From: Brachypterus glaber
Taxonomy: Eukaryota; Arthropoda; Insecta; Coleoptera; Kateretidae
Assembly (NCBI GenBank): GCA_958510825.1
Contig: OY294044.1
Coordinates: forward strand, 106,926,893 to 106,990,892
Direction of reading: 5' to 3'
Length of the DNA stretch: 64,000 nucleotides
A program made the translations under genes and the position numbers. A model generated the notes under the pieces. That model was given only the letters and a program-made list of their open reading frames with translations. It made no database searches and was not told where the DNA came from. Each line of letters starts with the position of its first letter. The first letter of the stretch is position 1. Below, piece by piece: positions 22,443 through 33,565 of this stretch.

Positions 22443-22699
22443 AATATAAAAGTTGGTTTAAACATATTATAAATCGTTAAAGGATAATCTACTGAATTAC
22501 ACACGATTCTTAGAATTATCGGGAAAAATTCACAGTTTACATTCAAATTTGCTGTCAAAGGAAATAATTACTTCAGGGGCATCGCCCCTGTCGTAATTAT
22601 TTCCAGATAGCAAATTTTCATCAAAACAGCGAATTTTTCCCGTATAATTCTCAGCCTCTTGTGTAATTATATTTGATAATCTTACCCAATATCTAAATA

Positions 22700-22700
22700 A

Positions 22701-22734
<34 letters not shown>

Positions 22735-22735
22735 T
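22700..22735. repeat. (AAT)n microsatellite
   Basis: About ten AAT units; no LINE is evident next to it. Confidence 0.8.
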
Positions 22736-23288
22736 TTAATTGTTGTTGCAGTTAACGTGGAAAGACCCAAAACTACTCTGATAAAAAATTATGAAAATAA
22801 AACTTAAATCGTACACACATCCCCCCAAATGAAAATAGGTTAAAAAAAAATAGCAAGTTTAGATGACTATTAATTATGTTCGCTTCAAAATGTCTAAGAA
22901 CGAAATCCTAATGCGCACTAGTTCTTAAATAGTGGTGAAAGTTCTTCTGCAGACTGCATGCCAAACAACAGTAACAAACTGCAATTTCTCATGCACAATT
23001 CTAATAGTGTTTTTGTTGTTGATTTCGATTTTGTTTAGACCAAATCTCTATCTCTTTACGTTTTTGATAAATACCCTGCCGAAAATTTAAAAAAATTAAA
23101 AAATGTGATTCTAGGTGAACAATAAATAATTTATTAAAGCACCTACAAAGGTTTTCTATAGCTTGAATTCAAGTTAAAAGATAAATTCACCTTCCTTTAA
23201 ACATCACTGCAGAGGCATCAAAAGCTATTCCTCAACTGAACTTTTAAAATGATTTCCATGTACTGAATTAATTTGTAATATACAAGTT

Positions 23289-24821
23289 CCCTTTAGATCA
23301 CATCCCATTGAAGAATGGGAAGTCATTAAAGTTGTTAACTCCTTTAAAAACAAAAATTCATGTGGGGAAGACGATATATCGATTAATGTTATCACGAAAA
23401 TCCTAGACTTGGTTGTTAAACCGTTTACTTATTTGATTAATCAATCCATCATACAGGGTTATTTTCCAAATACTTTTAAAACCGCCTTAATTACCCCTTT
23501 ACATAAGAAAGGTAATTTTGAAAGTGTAGATAATTACAGACAGATATCTATTTTAAATTCTTTTTCCAAAGTTATGGAAAAAATTGTATTTAAACAATTA
23601 CGAGATTTTTTAGAAAACAATAACCTGATTACAGATTCACAACATGGTTTTCGCGAAAAGAAATCAACTGAATCGGCCTCATATCAGTTTTTAGATTTTG
23701 TTTACTCTGAGTTAGATAACAACAAGTATGTGGTAAGTATCCAGTTTGATTTAAACAAGGCATTTGATACGGTACGACCTGATTTTCTGAGATCTAAACT
23801 TAGAAGTTTTAGGGTTCCTTCAAATATTTCAGACTGGGTATACTCATACATGTTGAATAGAAAACTTTTTATTAACTTAAACGGGAGAACAAGGTCAAAC
23901 ATATTTTTTTCTAAACTAGGAGTGCCCCAAGGATCAATATTAGGTCCACTCTTGTTTTTGATTTATATCAATGATCTACCAGAATATATTAAACGTGCTT
24001 TTATTGTTATTTTCGCAGATGACACTACTATAATAATTTCTTGTTTATGTCCCCAAGAATTATATCATTTAATTTTGGATATTATTAGTGATTTTGAATC
24101 GTGGTGCCAGAGAAACAAACTTATACTTAACAAATCTAAAACAGTTGCTGTGAATTTCTTTAAGAGAAGATGTCTCCCACAAGAACTTAATATACCTGAC
24201 TTGGATCTAAGTTGTAAAACTAATTTCCTTGGTACCATATTTGACCAACAGCTAACTTTTAAAAATCACATTGACATGGTCTGTAAAAAGTTGAACAGCG
24301 CGTATTTTGGTATTTTGCGTATGAAAGGTGATTTAAACGAACCAGCAATATTATCGATGTACTATGCTTTAGTTTATTCTCATCTTTCCTATAATATTAT
24401 CAGTTGGGGTGGTTCCACTGACATTAATAGAATAGTTGTAGCTCAAAAAAGGATACTAAGACTAATATTTAATTTGCCTTTTAGACATACCTGTAGAGAA
24501 GTTTTTAAAAACAAACGAATTTTAACTGTATTTAGTATTTATATTTTTAAATGTGTGTTATATGTAAAAAAGAATTATGTTGATTTTATAAGAAATTCAG
24601 ATATCCATAACTATAATACTAGAAATAGTAATAACTTACATATACCTCAACACAAGAACGCTTTTTACAAGAAATCTCCTTCATATTCCTGTATACGTTT
24701 TTATAATAATCTTCCTAGGGAACTTAAAAGTATTGAAAATTACAATTTATTTAAAAAATCAGTGAAAGATTATTTGATAGATAAGGTTTTTTATTCTATT
24801 AATGAATATATTACATTTTAA
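23289..24821 (+). pseudogene. CR1/L2-type LINE reverse transcriptase, 5'-truncated but long open frame
   Basis: Coding similarity runs in one open frame from about 23253 (GEDDISINVITKIL, the start of the polymerase domain) to the stop at 24819-24821. Visible motifs are ALITPLHKKG, ISILNSFSKVMEKI, QHGFREKKST, FDLNKAFDTV (motif A), LGVPQGSILGPLLFLIYIND, FADDT (motif C) and a C-terminal region with YNTRNSNN and SYSCIRFYNNLP. All reverse transcriptase catalytic aspartates are present. No upstream endonuclease is found, and the first ATG-like position is inside the domain, so the copy is truncated. The 3' tail is (ACATT)n at about 25005-25037, unlike the ATT tail of the other LINEs, so this is a different family. 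Confidence 0.85.
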
Positions 24822-25004
24822 TCTATTTGTACTTTACCTATCTTTGCATATTATTTATGTTACTATTTTTTGTATTTCTTGTAATTTGTTTATAATTTAT
24901 TTATTTTTTTGTTTAGTGTAAAATTAACATATATGTGTATATATCTATATTTTTGTGACTTGCCATATATACTCAATGTATCTTTCATGGTTAAATAAAT
25001 ACAT

Positions 25005-25037
25005 TACATACATTACATTACATTACATTACATTACA
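25005..25037 (+). repeat. (ACATT)n tail of LINE
   Basis: About six units directly after the LINE 3' region, as expected for a CR1/L2-like short-repeat tail. Confidence 0.8.
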
Positions 25038-27369
25038 CACATTTTTCGTAATTATTTTATAGAGCATAAATGTAACTTTAATTTAAACTAGAAAAAACTT
25101 TTGTAGCTGCTAAAACAATATTAATATGAGCATCCAAAAATGACAAATATTAATTTTTATAAAATTTTGGAACGGCTTTTCTCAAAAGTGGAAATATATA
25201 GAGATTTGAAATAAACAAAATCGAAATCAGCAACAAAACACGGTACCCCTCAATATTATTAAGTTACAAAAAAATTTGCCCAAAATCTAACATCGGATCC
25301 TAGTAGTGGAAGGTATGAACATTAAATAACCACTTTCAGTAAAATCCCAACCGTAGCGCTTTTGGAGAAAAGGCTTAACATCTCTTCAGGAGGATTCACG
25401 CTTCGTACCATTTATTTTTAGAAATGAGTTTGCTTTAATCTTATATAATTTTTGCTGCAGAATTCGAATCCACTTGTAAAATTTTGCTAACTATTTGCAT
25501 TTTCTATAAAAACGCAATTACTTATGCATTTAATGCTATTTTAGAACAACCATATTAAAACAGTCTTTTAGTCTAACGGTTTTTTAGCAAGCTAAGAATA
25601 AAGCTTTATTCTTATACTTTAAAATTGTAAAATTATAAAACAAAATATATTTATGTTTTGTACCTGCTGACCCATTTATAAAAAGATATTTAGAGATGCT
25701 TAAGCCTAAATGTGTAGACTAGTGTTATTAGAAATGTAATTTTTTCTGACAGCGGTTCTCAATAAGTTATCAGTTCTTATTAAGGTTTTATAAAAAAACG
25801 TTATGTTTAAACTAAGGAAAAATGCCATTTTTACATTGTTTAAAAATAATTATGTTGCTTAATAATTTTAATTTCTAAGTGTTTTTTTATTTTATGAATT
25901 GGATCTATAATTAAATTTCAAAACAATTTGTATTTGATTTTAATTATTTTTACTGAACTATGGCAAGGTGAACTGAGGGCTATGTTTTTTGCATATTTGT
26001 ATTTATGCATGCATATTTATTTAGTACCTTCTATAGCTTAAACTACTGGGTCGATTTTAACGACAGGCAAAAATCAAAAGAATTATCACGCAAGTGATAT
26101 AGGCGATATCAGGGCCGTGCGCAGGATTTGCTAATGGGGGGGGGGGGGTTTATCAAATTTTTCAATCTTCAATAAAAGAACATACAGAATAATGTTTAAA
26201 AATATCTGATTAAGTCTGACTAAACGAAATTTTACCACAAAAGTATTTTTGTACTTTTAGTAAAGTATAATGTATTTTAATAAATTTTGGTTTTGGGACC
26301 GCTGCATTTAATCTCCACGATTCTGCTAAATTTGACACTATAATCAAAATTTGACGGATAGCACAGTCTACAAAGTTAAGCATAAATATCTGAAACTATG
26401 GTTTAATTAAAGGGTCTGAAAGTGCAATATATACACATATTATGCTTTGAACTTTGACGATTTTAAAGAAGAAGCGTAAAGCTGAATTTTAGGGTCGCCA
26501 AAAGAGCGTTAGGTTAAAAAACTATTTTAATATGGTTGTTCTAAAATGGCATTAAATGCAGAAGTAATTGCGTTTTTCTAGAAAACGAAAAGAGTTAGCT
26601 AAATTTTTCAATGGGTTTCGAATTCTGCGGCAAAAATTATATAAGATTAAAGCAAACTCATTTCTAAAAGTAAATGGTACGAAGCGTGAATCCTCCTGAA
26701 GAGATGTTAAGCTTTTTCTCGAAAAGCGCTACGGTTGGGATTTTACTGAAAGTGGTTATTTAATGTTCATACCTTCCACTACTAGGATCCGATGTTAGAT
26801 TTTGGGCACATTTTTTTTTAACTTAATAATATTGAGGGGTACCGTGAAAAACACTATTAGAATTGTGCAAAAGAAATTGCAGTTTCTTACTGTTGTTTAG
26901 CATGCAGTCTGCGGAAGAACTTTTACCACTATTTAAGAACTAGTGCTCAGAGGTTTTGAAGTTTACAGACCCTTTGCTAACATAATTAATAGTCATCTAA
27001 TCTTGCTATTTTATTTAAACTTATTTCCATTTGGGGGGACGTGTGCGTAGGTAAGTTCAGTTTGTTGGCCACTAAATAAACGGTGATAGGTGGCCAAATT
27101 TTATCTAACATTGTAAATAACAATTTGTTAAGTTTTTATTTAACTCTTAAGTTTAAAATTTGGCACACGTGTGGCATTACTCAAAAGAACATTGTGTGCA
27201 ATAATATTCTTGCCAAAAAGCCTTTTTTTAATACGATCAAAAAAAGAATGTGTTTTGCCTTAGGTGGTCTATAAAAAATTCCGACAAATTTCATTTGGAA
27301 ATTCATATCTGGAAATCTAGATCTGTTGATGAAAACCATATGTTTTCTCATAAGAATACATAATTTTTT

Positions 27370-27509
27370 TAATTTTTGCGTTACGTCATATATGGACAGC
27401 CCCTTAGGGCTCATTTCCAGATAAACTTTTATTGGAACCTTTTTTCATATTTTTTAATGTAGAATCACCTCTTAAAATTCTCGAACTTATTTTTGAATAA
27501 CACTGTATA
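27370..27509. mobile_element. Right end of a TACAGGGTG-type element (Z4)
   Basis: Shares TTAGGGCTCATTTCC, AGATAAACTTTTAT and AATCACCTCTTAAAATTC with the right ends at 21380-21497 and 39500-39612, ending AACACTGTATA. It stops about 10 bp from the exon 1 donor of the host gene. Confidence 0.65.
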
Positions 27510-27521
27510 TAGGGTACTTAC

Positions 27522-27768
27522 ATAAATTCTGGAGGTACTGAAACACCGGAATTGAGGCAAAAACTGCAAATACGTAGTACTTATAATTTATGTTCCCTAA
27601 AAAGTAAAACTTCCAGGGAAATTGAACGAGTTTGGCGGTGAAGGTGTAGGGGAATTTCATTGGTCTTCTCCCAAATTTTTCCACCTTCTCTGCTGGGCAG
27701 TCATCTGTTGGAACTTGTTTCGCTGACTTGGGTAATATTGGGAGTTTAGGAAATTTTGGAAATTTCAT
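27522..27768 (-). CDS. Exon 1 of a 108-aa small membrane protein gene (82 codons plus one base)
   Basis: The ATG at 27766-27768 has a favourable context (GAAAGAAATGA). The exon encodes a proline/lysine-rich N-terminus (MKFPKFPKLPILPK), an acidic linker, a motif GRRPMKFPYTF, then an aromatic-rich segment leading into one probable membrane span (about residues 63-80, YKYYVFAVFASIPVFQYLQ). It stops at a strong GTAAGT donor. With exon 2 the product is 108 aa. I do not recognise the family. Size, single span, basic N-terminus and charged tail are like accessory subunits or assembly factors of the mitochondrial inner membrane, but that is inference. It is the only stretch in the window with protein-like composition, good splice signals and no link to a mobile element. 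Confidence 0.65.
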
Positions 27769-28004
27769 TTCTTTCGTTGTTAAATTACAAAACTATTCTT
27801 CACAACTGTCAATGTTTGATGACTTTTCTAGTTTGGCCTAAGCTAACTTTGTCCTTGGATTGTTGATCTGTTCTTATCCGACTACAGCAACGGGAAAGGG
27901 TGTTGGATTTTTAACGTGTTTGTACAGTTAAATCCGAAAGAAAACCAGGATTGAAAATTTAGTTGCGTAAATGCAATAATTACAATACAAACAAAGCCGT
28001 TGTC
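27769..28004. promoter_or_regulatory. Compact region upstream of the host gene, possibly bidirectional
   Basis: 236 bp separate the minus-strand ATG at 27768 from the plus-strand ATG at 28005. The stretch is less AT-rich than its surroundings and free of the repeats seen elsewhere. No core promoter motif is clear; the role is inferred from position. Confidence 0.35.
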
Positions 28005-28163
28005 ATGTTGACAATATTTGTCAAAATTACTTATAATAATTATAAAGTAATTAGAAATGCGTTAAGAAATGTTAAGAAATTTCAAACTATTAGTATATTG
28101 GAAGCAGGATGTACGGAAGTGATTGTGGCTAGTGATCTCTATAGAAAAAACAATAATGGTTAA
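28005..28163 (+). CDS. Small unidentified open frame divergent from the host gene
   Basis: Begins MLTIFVKITYNNYKVIRNAL and ends in RKNNNG with a stop at 28161-28163. Shifting one frame at the end continues as VKIEEKIEGGRKAVQTRKER to about 28270, so this may be an exon, a frameshifted gene or a pseudogene. The alternation of charged and hydrophobic residues is faintly like an Alba-type fold, which I cannot test by eye. The spacing to the neighbouring gene is typical of divergent insect gene pairs. Treat as a candidate only. Confidence 0.3.
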   Translation: MLTIFVKITYNNYKVIRNALRNVKKFQTISILEAGCTEVIVASDLYRKNNNG

Positions 28164-28270
28164 GATTGAAGAAAAAATTGAAGGGGGAAGAAAGGCCGTG
28201 CAGACTCGGAAAGAAAGAAGATATCAAATGAAATACAGGATGAAAATTTACTTAACTATTTGAGAGAATA

Positions 28271-28890
28271 CCATTTACAAGAAGCGGTGCATGATATAAA
28301 CAATACAAATTTTCCTTATAATATTTTCCTAATTATATGTTTGGTTAGTAGAGTTCAAATTTTTATATTTTCATAAGATTTACTAAATATTGTGTTTTAA
28401 TTTTTGATTTGATTAAATATTCTAAATGTTTTTTCAGTTAATTATTTATTATTATTATTTTTTTAATATTCGACATTATTCGCATGCATTTTCTGTAATA
28501 AACTTTGAAAAAACTGACAATTAATTGTCCAAAAGTCCAAACTAATCTAACCTATTTCTTAAAATCTTACTTAAACTATAAAATAATTAGTAAAATCGAC
28601 ATTTTAGCATATATATCTTGCGTTTTTTGTGGGTCCAACTGTATGTATACATATGTATTTTTATGTATATTTGTATGTTTGTTTCCCTTTAAACCCTTAA
28701 CTAATGAGTCGATATTATTCATCTAAGCATCAAAAGATTGACTTGATTATGAGTGAGTTTTTATAAAAGTCTATGTTTCAGCAATATTGTTGCTTCTGAT
28801 CTAACCTTTTTCAAAACTGGGAAAATGTTTTCTAAATGTTACTATAAGTTGGAAGAAAATAGATTCCAATTATTTTAAACTCAACCTGGT
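28271..28890. other. AT-rich DNA, nothing recognised
   Basis: No repeats shared with the rest of the window and no credible gene. Confidence 0.4.
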
Positions 28891-28891
28891 A

Positions 28892-28952
28892 ACAGAATGG
28901 AGAGAATATATGATTAACCCATGGGATTAATCATATTCTCTCTCTGTTCTGC
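28892..28952. repeat. Near-perfect hairpin, ~25-bp stem
   Basis: AGAATATATGATTAA pairs with TTAATCATATTCT around a CCATGGG centre, with flanking AACAGA/TCTGTT pairing. Directly next to the family W MITE. Confidence 0.7.
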
Positions 28953-28953
28953 A

Positions 28954-29101
28954 AGGGAACGTTCAACTATTACGTAACGAAAATTTTGATGATTTTGGAC
29001 CCCCTGTAACGCTATTTTCCTATACCATTAAGATGGGCGTAACACTCCAAAATGACCCCCACCCCCCCCTAAAAGTGTAACGTAATACTTGAACGTTCCC
29101 T
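28954..29101. mobile_element. Family W MITE, complete, 148 bp
   Basis: Terminal inverted repeats AGGGAACGTTCAACTATTAC and the complement ending GAACGTTCCCT; pairing covers about 25 bp at each end. Partial copies at 22338, 32722 and 17570. No coding capacity. Confidence 0.85.
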
Positions 29102-29102
29102 A

Positions 29103-30116
29103 TGGTATGTTTCATCAAGCAAGAGAGTAAATTAAAAATCGCACAGTAAATATTTTTACAACAGGTTTGAATAGTATATTTGTGTATAGAATATAGTTAT
29201 GTTTTATAAAATAAACTACGCAGTATATTTGCACATCCAATATTCGAATCTGTTTTGAAAATATTCACTGTGCGATTTTTAATTTACTATCTTAACATTA
29301 TAAAATGTAAATACATGTCAACTAAACATAATATAATAGACTACCAGTATCATATAAACGGTACTCCGCTTGAGAGATGCTATGAGTTCAAAGATCTAGG
29401 GGTTGTATTTGATACGACTTTATCTTTTTCATGTCACATATCCCAAGTCTGTTCTTCCGCTTCTAAGATGTTGGGATTTATAATTCGAAATTCAAAATCT
29501 TTTAATAATGTATTATGCCTTAAGTCATTATATTATGCATATGTGAGATCCAGACTAGAGTATGCCTCTCTTGTCTGGTATCCCACATATGTAGTTCATA
29601 CTGATGCCTTGGAAGCAGTGAATGGAAGATTTGCAAAATTTCTTTATTTTAAACGTGAAGGAGTCTATCCTGCTCAAGGATACGACAATATTGAACTGTT
29701 AAACCGCTTTAATATGCTGTCACTTAAGACTAGACGAATAAATTTTTCCCTATGTTTTCTATATAAACTGCTTCACAATGGAATTGATTGCATGGACTTA
29801 CTCAGGCAAATCAATTTCAGAGTGCCGCGTTTGGGTTCGAGACGTGAGGATACTTTTATTTGTAATTTTAGCAGGACTAACGTTATGGTTAGATCGCCAA
29901 TAAATATAATATGTAATAACTTTAATTCGTTAAACAGATCCATTGATATTAAGGCGTGTTCTCTAAACTCACTTTTATACACTAACAACCTACAATAATA
30001 GGTTAAAATTGTGTATTTATGTATCCATATATATTATTTATTTTGTATATTTTTATATATAATTGTATATATGTATTTTTGCCCTAGAATTGGTGCAAAC
30101 TGTTGGGCAAATAAAG

Positions 30117-30149
<33 letters not shown>

Positions 30150-30164
30150 GGTGAAGCAGACCAT
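29103..30164. mobile_element. ATGGTCTGTTTC MITE copy A, split by a LINE
   Basis: Left end TATGGTATGTTTCATCAAGC (29102) and inverted partner sequence up to TTTACTATCT (29289). The last part of the right end (GTGAAGCAGACCATA) is found after the LINE at 30151-30165. Copies: B at 30196-30412 and C at 43304-44122. A few bases were lost at the junction. Confidence 0.75.
29255..30150 (+). pseudogene. LINE reverse transcriptase C-terminal fragment with (ATT)n tail
   Basis: The frame to 29998 encodes the region after the polymerase core: LERCYEFKDLGVVFDTTLSF, MLGFIIRNSKS, SRLEYASLVWYPTYV, then a tail. The opening of the frame (29255-29290) belongs to the MITE, so the real LINE starts near 29290. The 3' region ends with AAATAAAG and an (ATT)n tail at 30118-30150. 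Catalytic motifs are absent (5' truncation). Related to the fragment at 1-400. Confidence 0.8.
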
Positions 30165-30195
30165 AGTATAAAGGTTTTGTATAAGTACACTTGTA

Positions 30196-30412
30196 GCTTT
30201 GGTCTGTTTTTTCAAGCAGATAGTAAATTAAAAATCGCTCAGTAAATATTTTTACAACAGGTTCGAATAGTATATGTTTGTGTATAGAATATAGTTATGT
30301 TTTATAAAATAAACTACGCAGTATATTCGCACATCCAATATTTGAATCTGTTTTGAAAATATTCACTGTGAGATTTTTAATTTACTATCTTGCTTGATGA
30401 AACAGATCATAG
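30196..30412. mobile_element. ATGGTCTGTTTC MITE copy B, complete
   Basis: GGTCTGTTTTTTCAAGCAGA at the left and the complement ending ATGAAACAGATCATA at the right; the arms share the ATAGTAAATTAAAAATCGC block. Confidence 0.8.
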
Positions 30413-30512
30413 AAGTAAAAGAAGAAATAATCGTATATTTAGTAAATATTATTTACATAATTAAAAAACCGCTGTCATATATCTTTTTGACGCTCATAGT
30501 ACTCTACTATGT

Positions 30513-30939
30513 ACACTGAAAAAAATGACGTTCTTGTCTCAAAGTAGTCAACACTCTCGGCAGTTATTCTTTTAGCTTAAAAGATGTGTATCTTCAAACA
30601 AAAGTATTTATCTTGTCCCAAGAAAAGTGTCGCTTTTGAAATATTTTTAAAATTCTCTTGGACCTGGCGCATTTAAGGCAAAAACCATTTATTTTGTATA
30701 AAGATTGTTAAAAATTAAATAATTTTAAATACTTTGGCCCAAGAATTATTCCTTTGAGACAAGACCACTTGCACTTCACACAAGATCGAAGAATTTTAAG
30801 TTAAAGAATCAGAAAGATCTTGGCAAGTGAATTATATTTTCATGTTAAGAGAAGACGCTTTTGGACGTATTCAAGAGTGCGAAGCATTTGGCCTAATTTC
30901 ATATGCCATTACCGCAAAGGATCCTTTTTTTCAGTGTAC
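30513..30939. mobile_element. MITE with TACACTGAAAAAAA ends
   Basis: TACACTGAAAAAAATG at 30513 and CCTTTTTTTCAGTGTA ending at 30939, with inner inverted blocks (TTGTCTCAAAG/CTTTGAGACAAG). TA at both termini suggests a Tc1/mariner-type MITE. The 73-codon frame at 30827 lies within it and is not a gene. Confidence 0.75.
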
Positions 30940-31330
30940 TAAAATGATAAATTGTCAAGCACTTGAAAACAACTTTATAAATTCTAGCCAGATGGGGCAC
31001 CTCTGGGCTCCTCATTTGTACCAGATTTTGTTGCTCGTAAGTAAATAAACAAATATGGCGCCAAACACCTATGATTTTAATAAGTCTTCTAACGCTTTCA
31101 GTATGTGAAAAGCGACTATACAAGTGCAAGCATTGTGCGATTTCTATACCGTTTTTACTGGTTTCTTTTTTTTTTCTAATAGTGGCAACATTGTTCACGA
31201 GATGCAACCGAACACGAATAGATTTATACATAAATATAGATATAGTAGAATTATATTTCCAAGGCCTTTTTGGCACCCTAGATTTGAATTGCAGTCAGTG
31301 TTTGCAGTCTGTTGGCTTAAAATAAAGGGA
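30940..31330. other. Intergenic DNA, no convincing gene
   Basis: Several overlapping short frames on both strands, none with a recognisable motif. Confidence 0.4.
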
Positions 31331-31890
31331 ATGATTCTACATCACAAAAAATAAAATCGAACAAAGGGACATAGGTCTGGAAATACGCCCTAAGGAAGCT
31401 ACGGCTCTTCGAAGATGGATATGGCTGAATATTGAATGGGGAACAAAAAAAGCACCAATAAAATTTTAATGCTAAGTGCGATTTTTTATTTAAAATTAAG
31501 CAAAAAAGTATTCTTCACCTAAACACCTAAATTTAATATTAATGGATTCATAGAATTTTTGGTGGCACAAAATGTTACGTCCTCTTAATTGGATTTTTTA
31601 CGGTTACTCCTACAGTGTTACACTATATGACATTTTTTATGTATTTTTTACTCAACGAATCCATATTTTTTACAAAAAAAAAAACGAAAAAAAATTGGGG
31701 CAAAAATGTGTTTGTGTCTCACACATTTTGTCCATCTAGACACGCCTCTGAATAGATTCAAAAAAATTAATTAACAAACTAACTACCCTTATTAATGCTA
31801 GTATATATGCAAAACCTCGTCGCTCTAGCTCAAGGGGTACAAGAGTTAATAATTAAAAACCTTATTTTTAGTACAATACAATAGTTGCTA
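31331..31890. mobile_element. TACAGGGTG-type element fragment (Z5)
   Basis: Shares GGTCTGGAAATACGCCCTAA, a block with CACACATTTTGTCCATCTAG and ACGCCTCTGAATAGATTC with Z3 and Z2. Both terminal ends are missing or decayed. Confidence 0.6.
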
Positions 31891-32721
31891 TGTTATGCTA
31901 GTTTTTCATGTTTTGTGATGTAGAATCATTACCTTTATTTAATGCCAAAAGACTGCCAGCACCGTGTAGATATATTTTATTGATAAAAAACACTTTTTTT
32001 AAGAATACAGGGAAAAAAGATTCTTTTGTGGCAGTATTTTCTTGCGGTATGTTTGGTATAGTCGGTGTCACATTTCTAGTAGAATTTTTACATTTAAAAC
32101 AGGTTAATATGAGACAGGGACGTAATTAAATGTTATTATATTAAATACGTATTTATCTTATATAGCACAGAACAAAAATAAAACAAATTAAAGCCGGTCC
32201 AGTAAATATTTATTGCTACAAATGCCTTGTGGGTGTGGCTAAATCTTATGTTTAATACGATTGGATAGGGTCGAACGTTAACTGGCTAGATCAGTCCATG
32301 TGGACTGGATAAAAATACATTATTTTAAATGAGTCTAAAATTATGCAACGTCCTGATTGGGCGAACAGTTTGACACGCGCCAGATAAAAATTATCCTTGT
32401 AAAAACAAATCTCATATAACTCTGTCAGCGACTATACACCTTTATTTAAAAAAAGGACTTGGAGATATAATTAGAGTTTATAGATGGCCCCAATGAATGC
32501 ATGTGTACATATGGTCTCAAGGACAACTGCAATTATGTAGGCTCTCGCGGAGAGCTGGTTGTGCAGTCTCCGACGACGACGACTTTTATCTTCTTTGGAC
32601 TTTTATTTAGACTTGCGATGGAAGTCGGTAAATAGTATGATCATGGCCGCCAAGAGCCAGACCTGACCCTGGTATAGCAACAGTTTACGGGCACACATTA
32701 ATGAACATCTAAAAAACAATA
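31891..32721. other. Intergenic DNA, no gene seen
   Basis: Nothing repeated elsewhere in the window; the 73-codon frame at 31908 is not recognisable. Confidence 0.4.
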
Positions 32722-32840
32722 AGGGAACGTTCAAGTATTACGTAACGCAAATTTTGATTATTTTGGACCCCCACCCCCTCCCTGTAATGCTATTTTCCTA
32801 TACCATTAACATGGGCGTAACATTTTGGAGGGAGGGTATC
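32722..32840. mobile_element. Family W MITE, partial
   Basis: AGGGAACGTTCAAGTATTAC and CTATTTTCCTATACCATTAA match the complete copy at 28954; the right terminus is absent. Confidence 0.7.
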
Positions 32841-33002
32841 GTAGGTCAGTTTTTCTTCTGGGCTATAACTGAATATAGTCCGAGAGCTGGTGACCATTTT
32901 TGTTTCATTATTGTCTCCCAGCTGTATTTTATATGTCTTAAAGTACATTCAAATATTATAGAGTGTTTTTATTTTTTTAGTATTTCCAAAATAATCTGCC
33001 TT

Positions 33003-33065
33003 GCTAAGCTGAAAGGTCCTATCTGTATATGCTAAACCTATGTAGATAGGACCTTTCAGCTTAGC
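33003..33065. repeat. Perfect 22-bp hairpin with 19-nt loop
   Basis: GCTAAGCTGAAAGGTCCTAT plus CT (33003-33024) is perfectly complementary to 33044-33065. It is the only perfect stem of this length with a short loop that I noticed outside larger foldbacks. Confidence 0.85.
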
Positions 33066-33129
33066 ACGGCAGTACTATTCCTATTATATTTTATGCCTAA
33101 TTTTTTTTTCTTCTCCTTGATTGTGATGT

Positions 33130-33565
33130 AATAGTATATTAAAGTACTAGTTTCATAACATACGTTTTTAGCGTACGAGCACAAGTTTAGAAAACGAGCC
33201 GCTTGCGGCGAGTTTTCTAAAGTACTAGTGCTCTAAAAACGTGTTACGAAACGAGTGCTTTATACATTTTTTTCTATTTTGCTCTAAAATTTAAAAAACT
33301 TACATTTAAATTAATGACTGATTTAGGGATTTTTGTTTTGGGTTGGAATTACAGTTTACGCTATGTTTAAAACTCTAAGAACAAATAATATTTTGATATA
33401 TTTTACAGTTATCTCTTCTTTTTTCACTGCAATTAACCAGTCCACAATTTTAACACGGTAAAAAATAACCCAAACACAAAATTTTGTAAAAAATTAAACT
33501 TTAAATCGACATTGACATTTGAACGCAAAACGTCAAGAGATAGGCTTTGTATGTTGCCAACCCAA
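33130..33565 (-). repeat. Family X repeat, copy 2
   Basis: Minus-strand copy of the repeat at 42885-43297, including TAGTACTTT foldback ends, the GCGGCTCGTTTTCT centre and the ATGTCAATGTCGATTTAAAG block. The minus-strand 66-codon frame inside is also repeated in copy 3 and is repeat sequence. Confidence 0.75.

Larger units (their letters stand above)
23010..25240. mobile_element. TIR element carrying a LINE, inserted in the foldback arm
   Basis: The ends are inverted repeats: GTTGTTGATTTCGATTTTGT (23013) and its near-complement ACAAAATCGAAATCAGCAAC (25217-25236), with pairing continuing through AAATCTCTAT/ATAGAGATTT. The LINE at about 23255-25037 fills the interior. The target duplication is not certain. 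Confidence 0.6.
22800..27060. mobile_element. Large foldback element with nested insertion
   Basis: Left-arm blocks (CCCCCCAAATG near 22821, GCACAATTCTAATAGTG near 22994, GGTACCCCTCAATATTATT near 25242, CGGATCCTAGTAGTGGAAGG near 25293) recur inverted on the right (26500-27050). In the right arm GAGGGGTACCGTG is continuous with CACTATTAGAATTGTGC, while on the left those two blocks are separated by 2.2 kb, showing that 23010-25240 was inserted later. The centre (25565-26505) includes a long G run near 26137. Confidence 0.75.
21666..27521 (-). other. Inferred 5.86-kb phase-1 intron packed with transposable elements
   Basis: Donor GTAAGT (transcript sense, 27521 downward) and acceptor CAG (21666-21668). 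Inside lie a dispersed repeat, a tRNA-like SINE, a W fragment, a large foldback element with a nested TIR element and LINE, and the end of a Z element only about 10 bp from the donor. The LINE lies in the opposite orientation to the gene. Confidence 0.55.

Noticed and set aside
30063..30245. 60-codon frame with a run of isoleucines
   Set aside because: Translation of the (ATT)n LINE tail and MITE sequence.
31071..31354. Possible small membrane protein (hydrophobic 84-codon frame)
   Set aside because: Two overlapping frames are equally open, with no splice or homology support.
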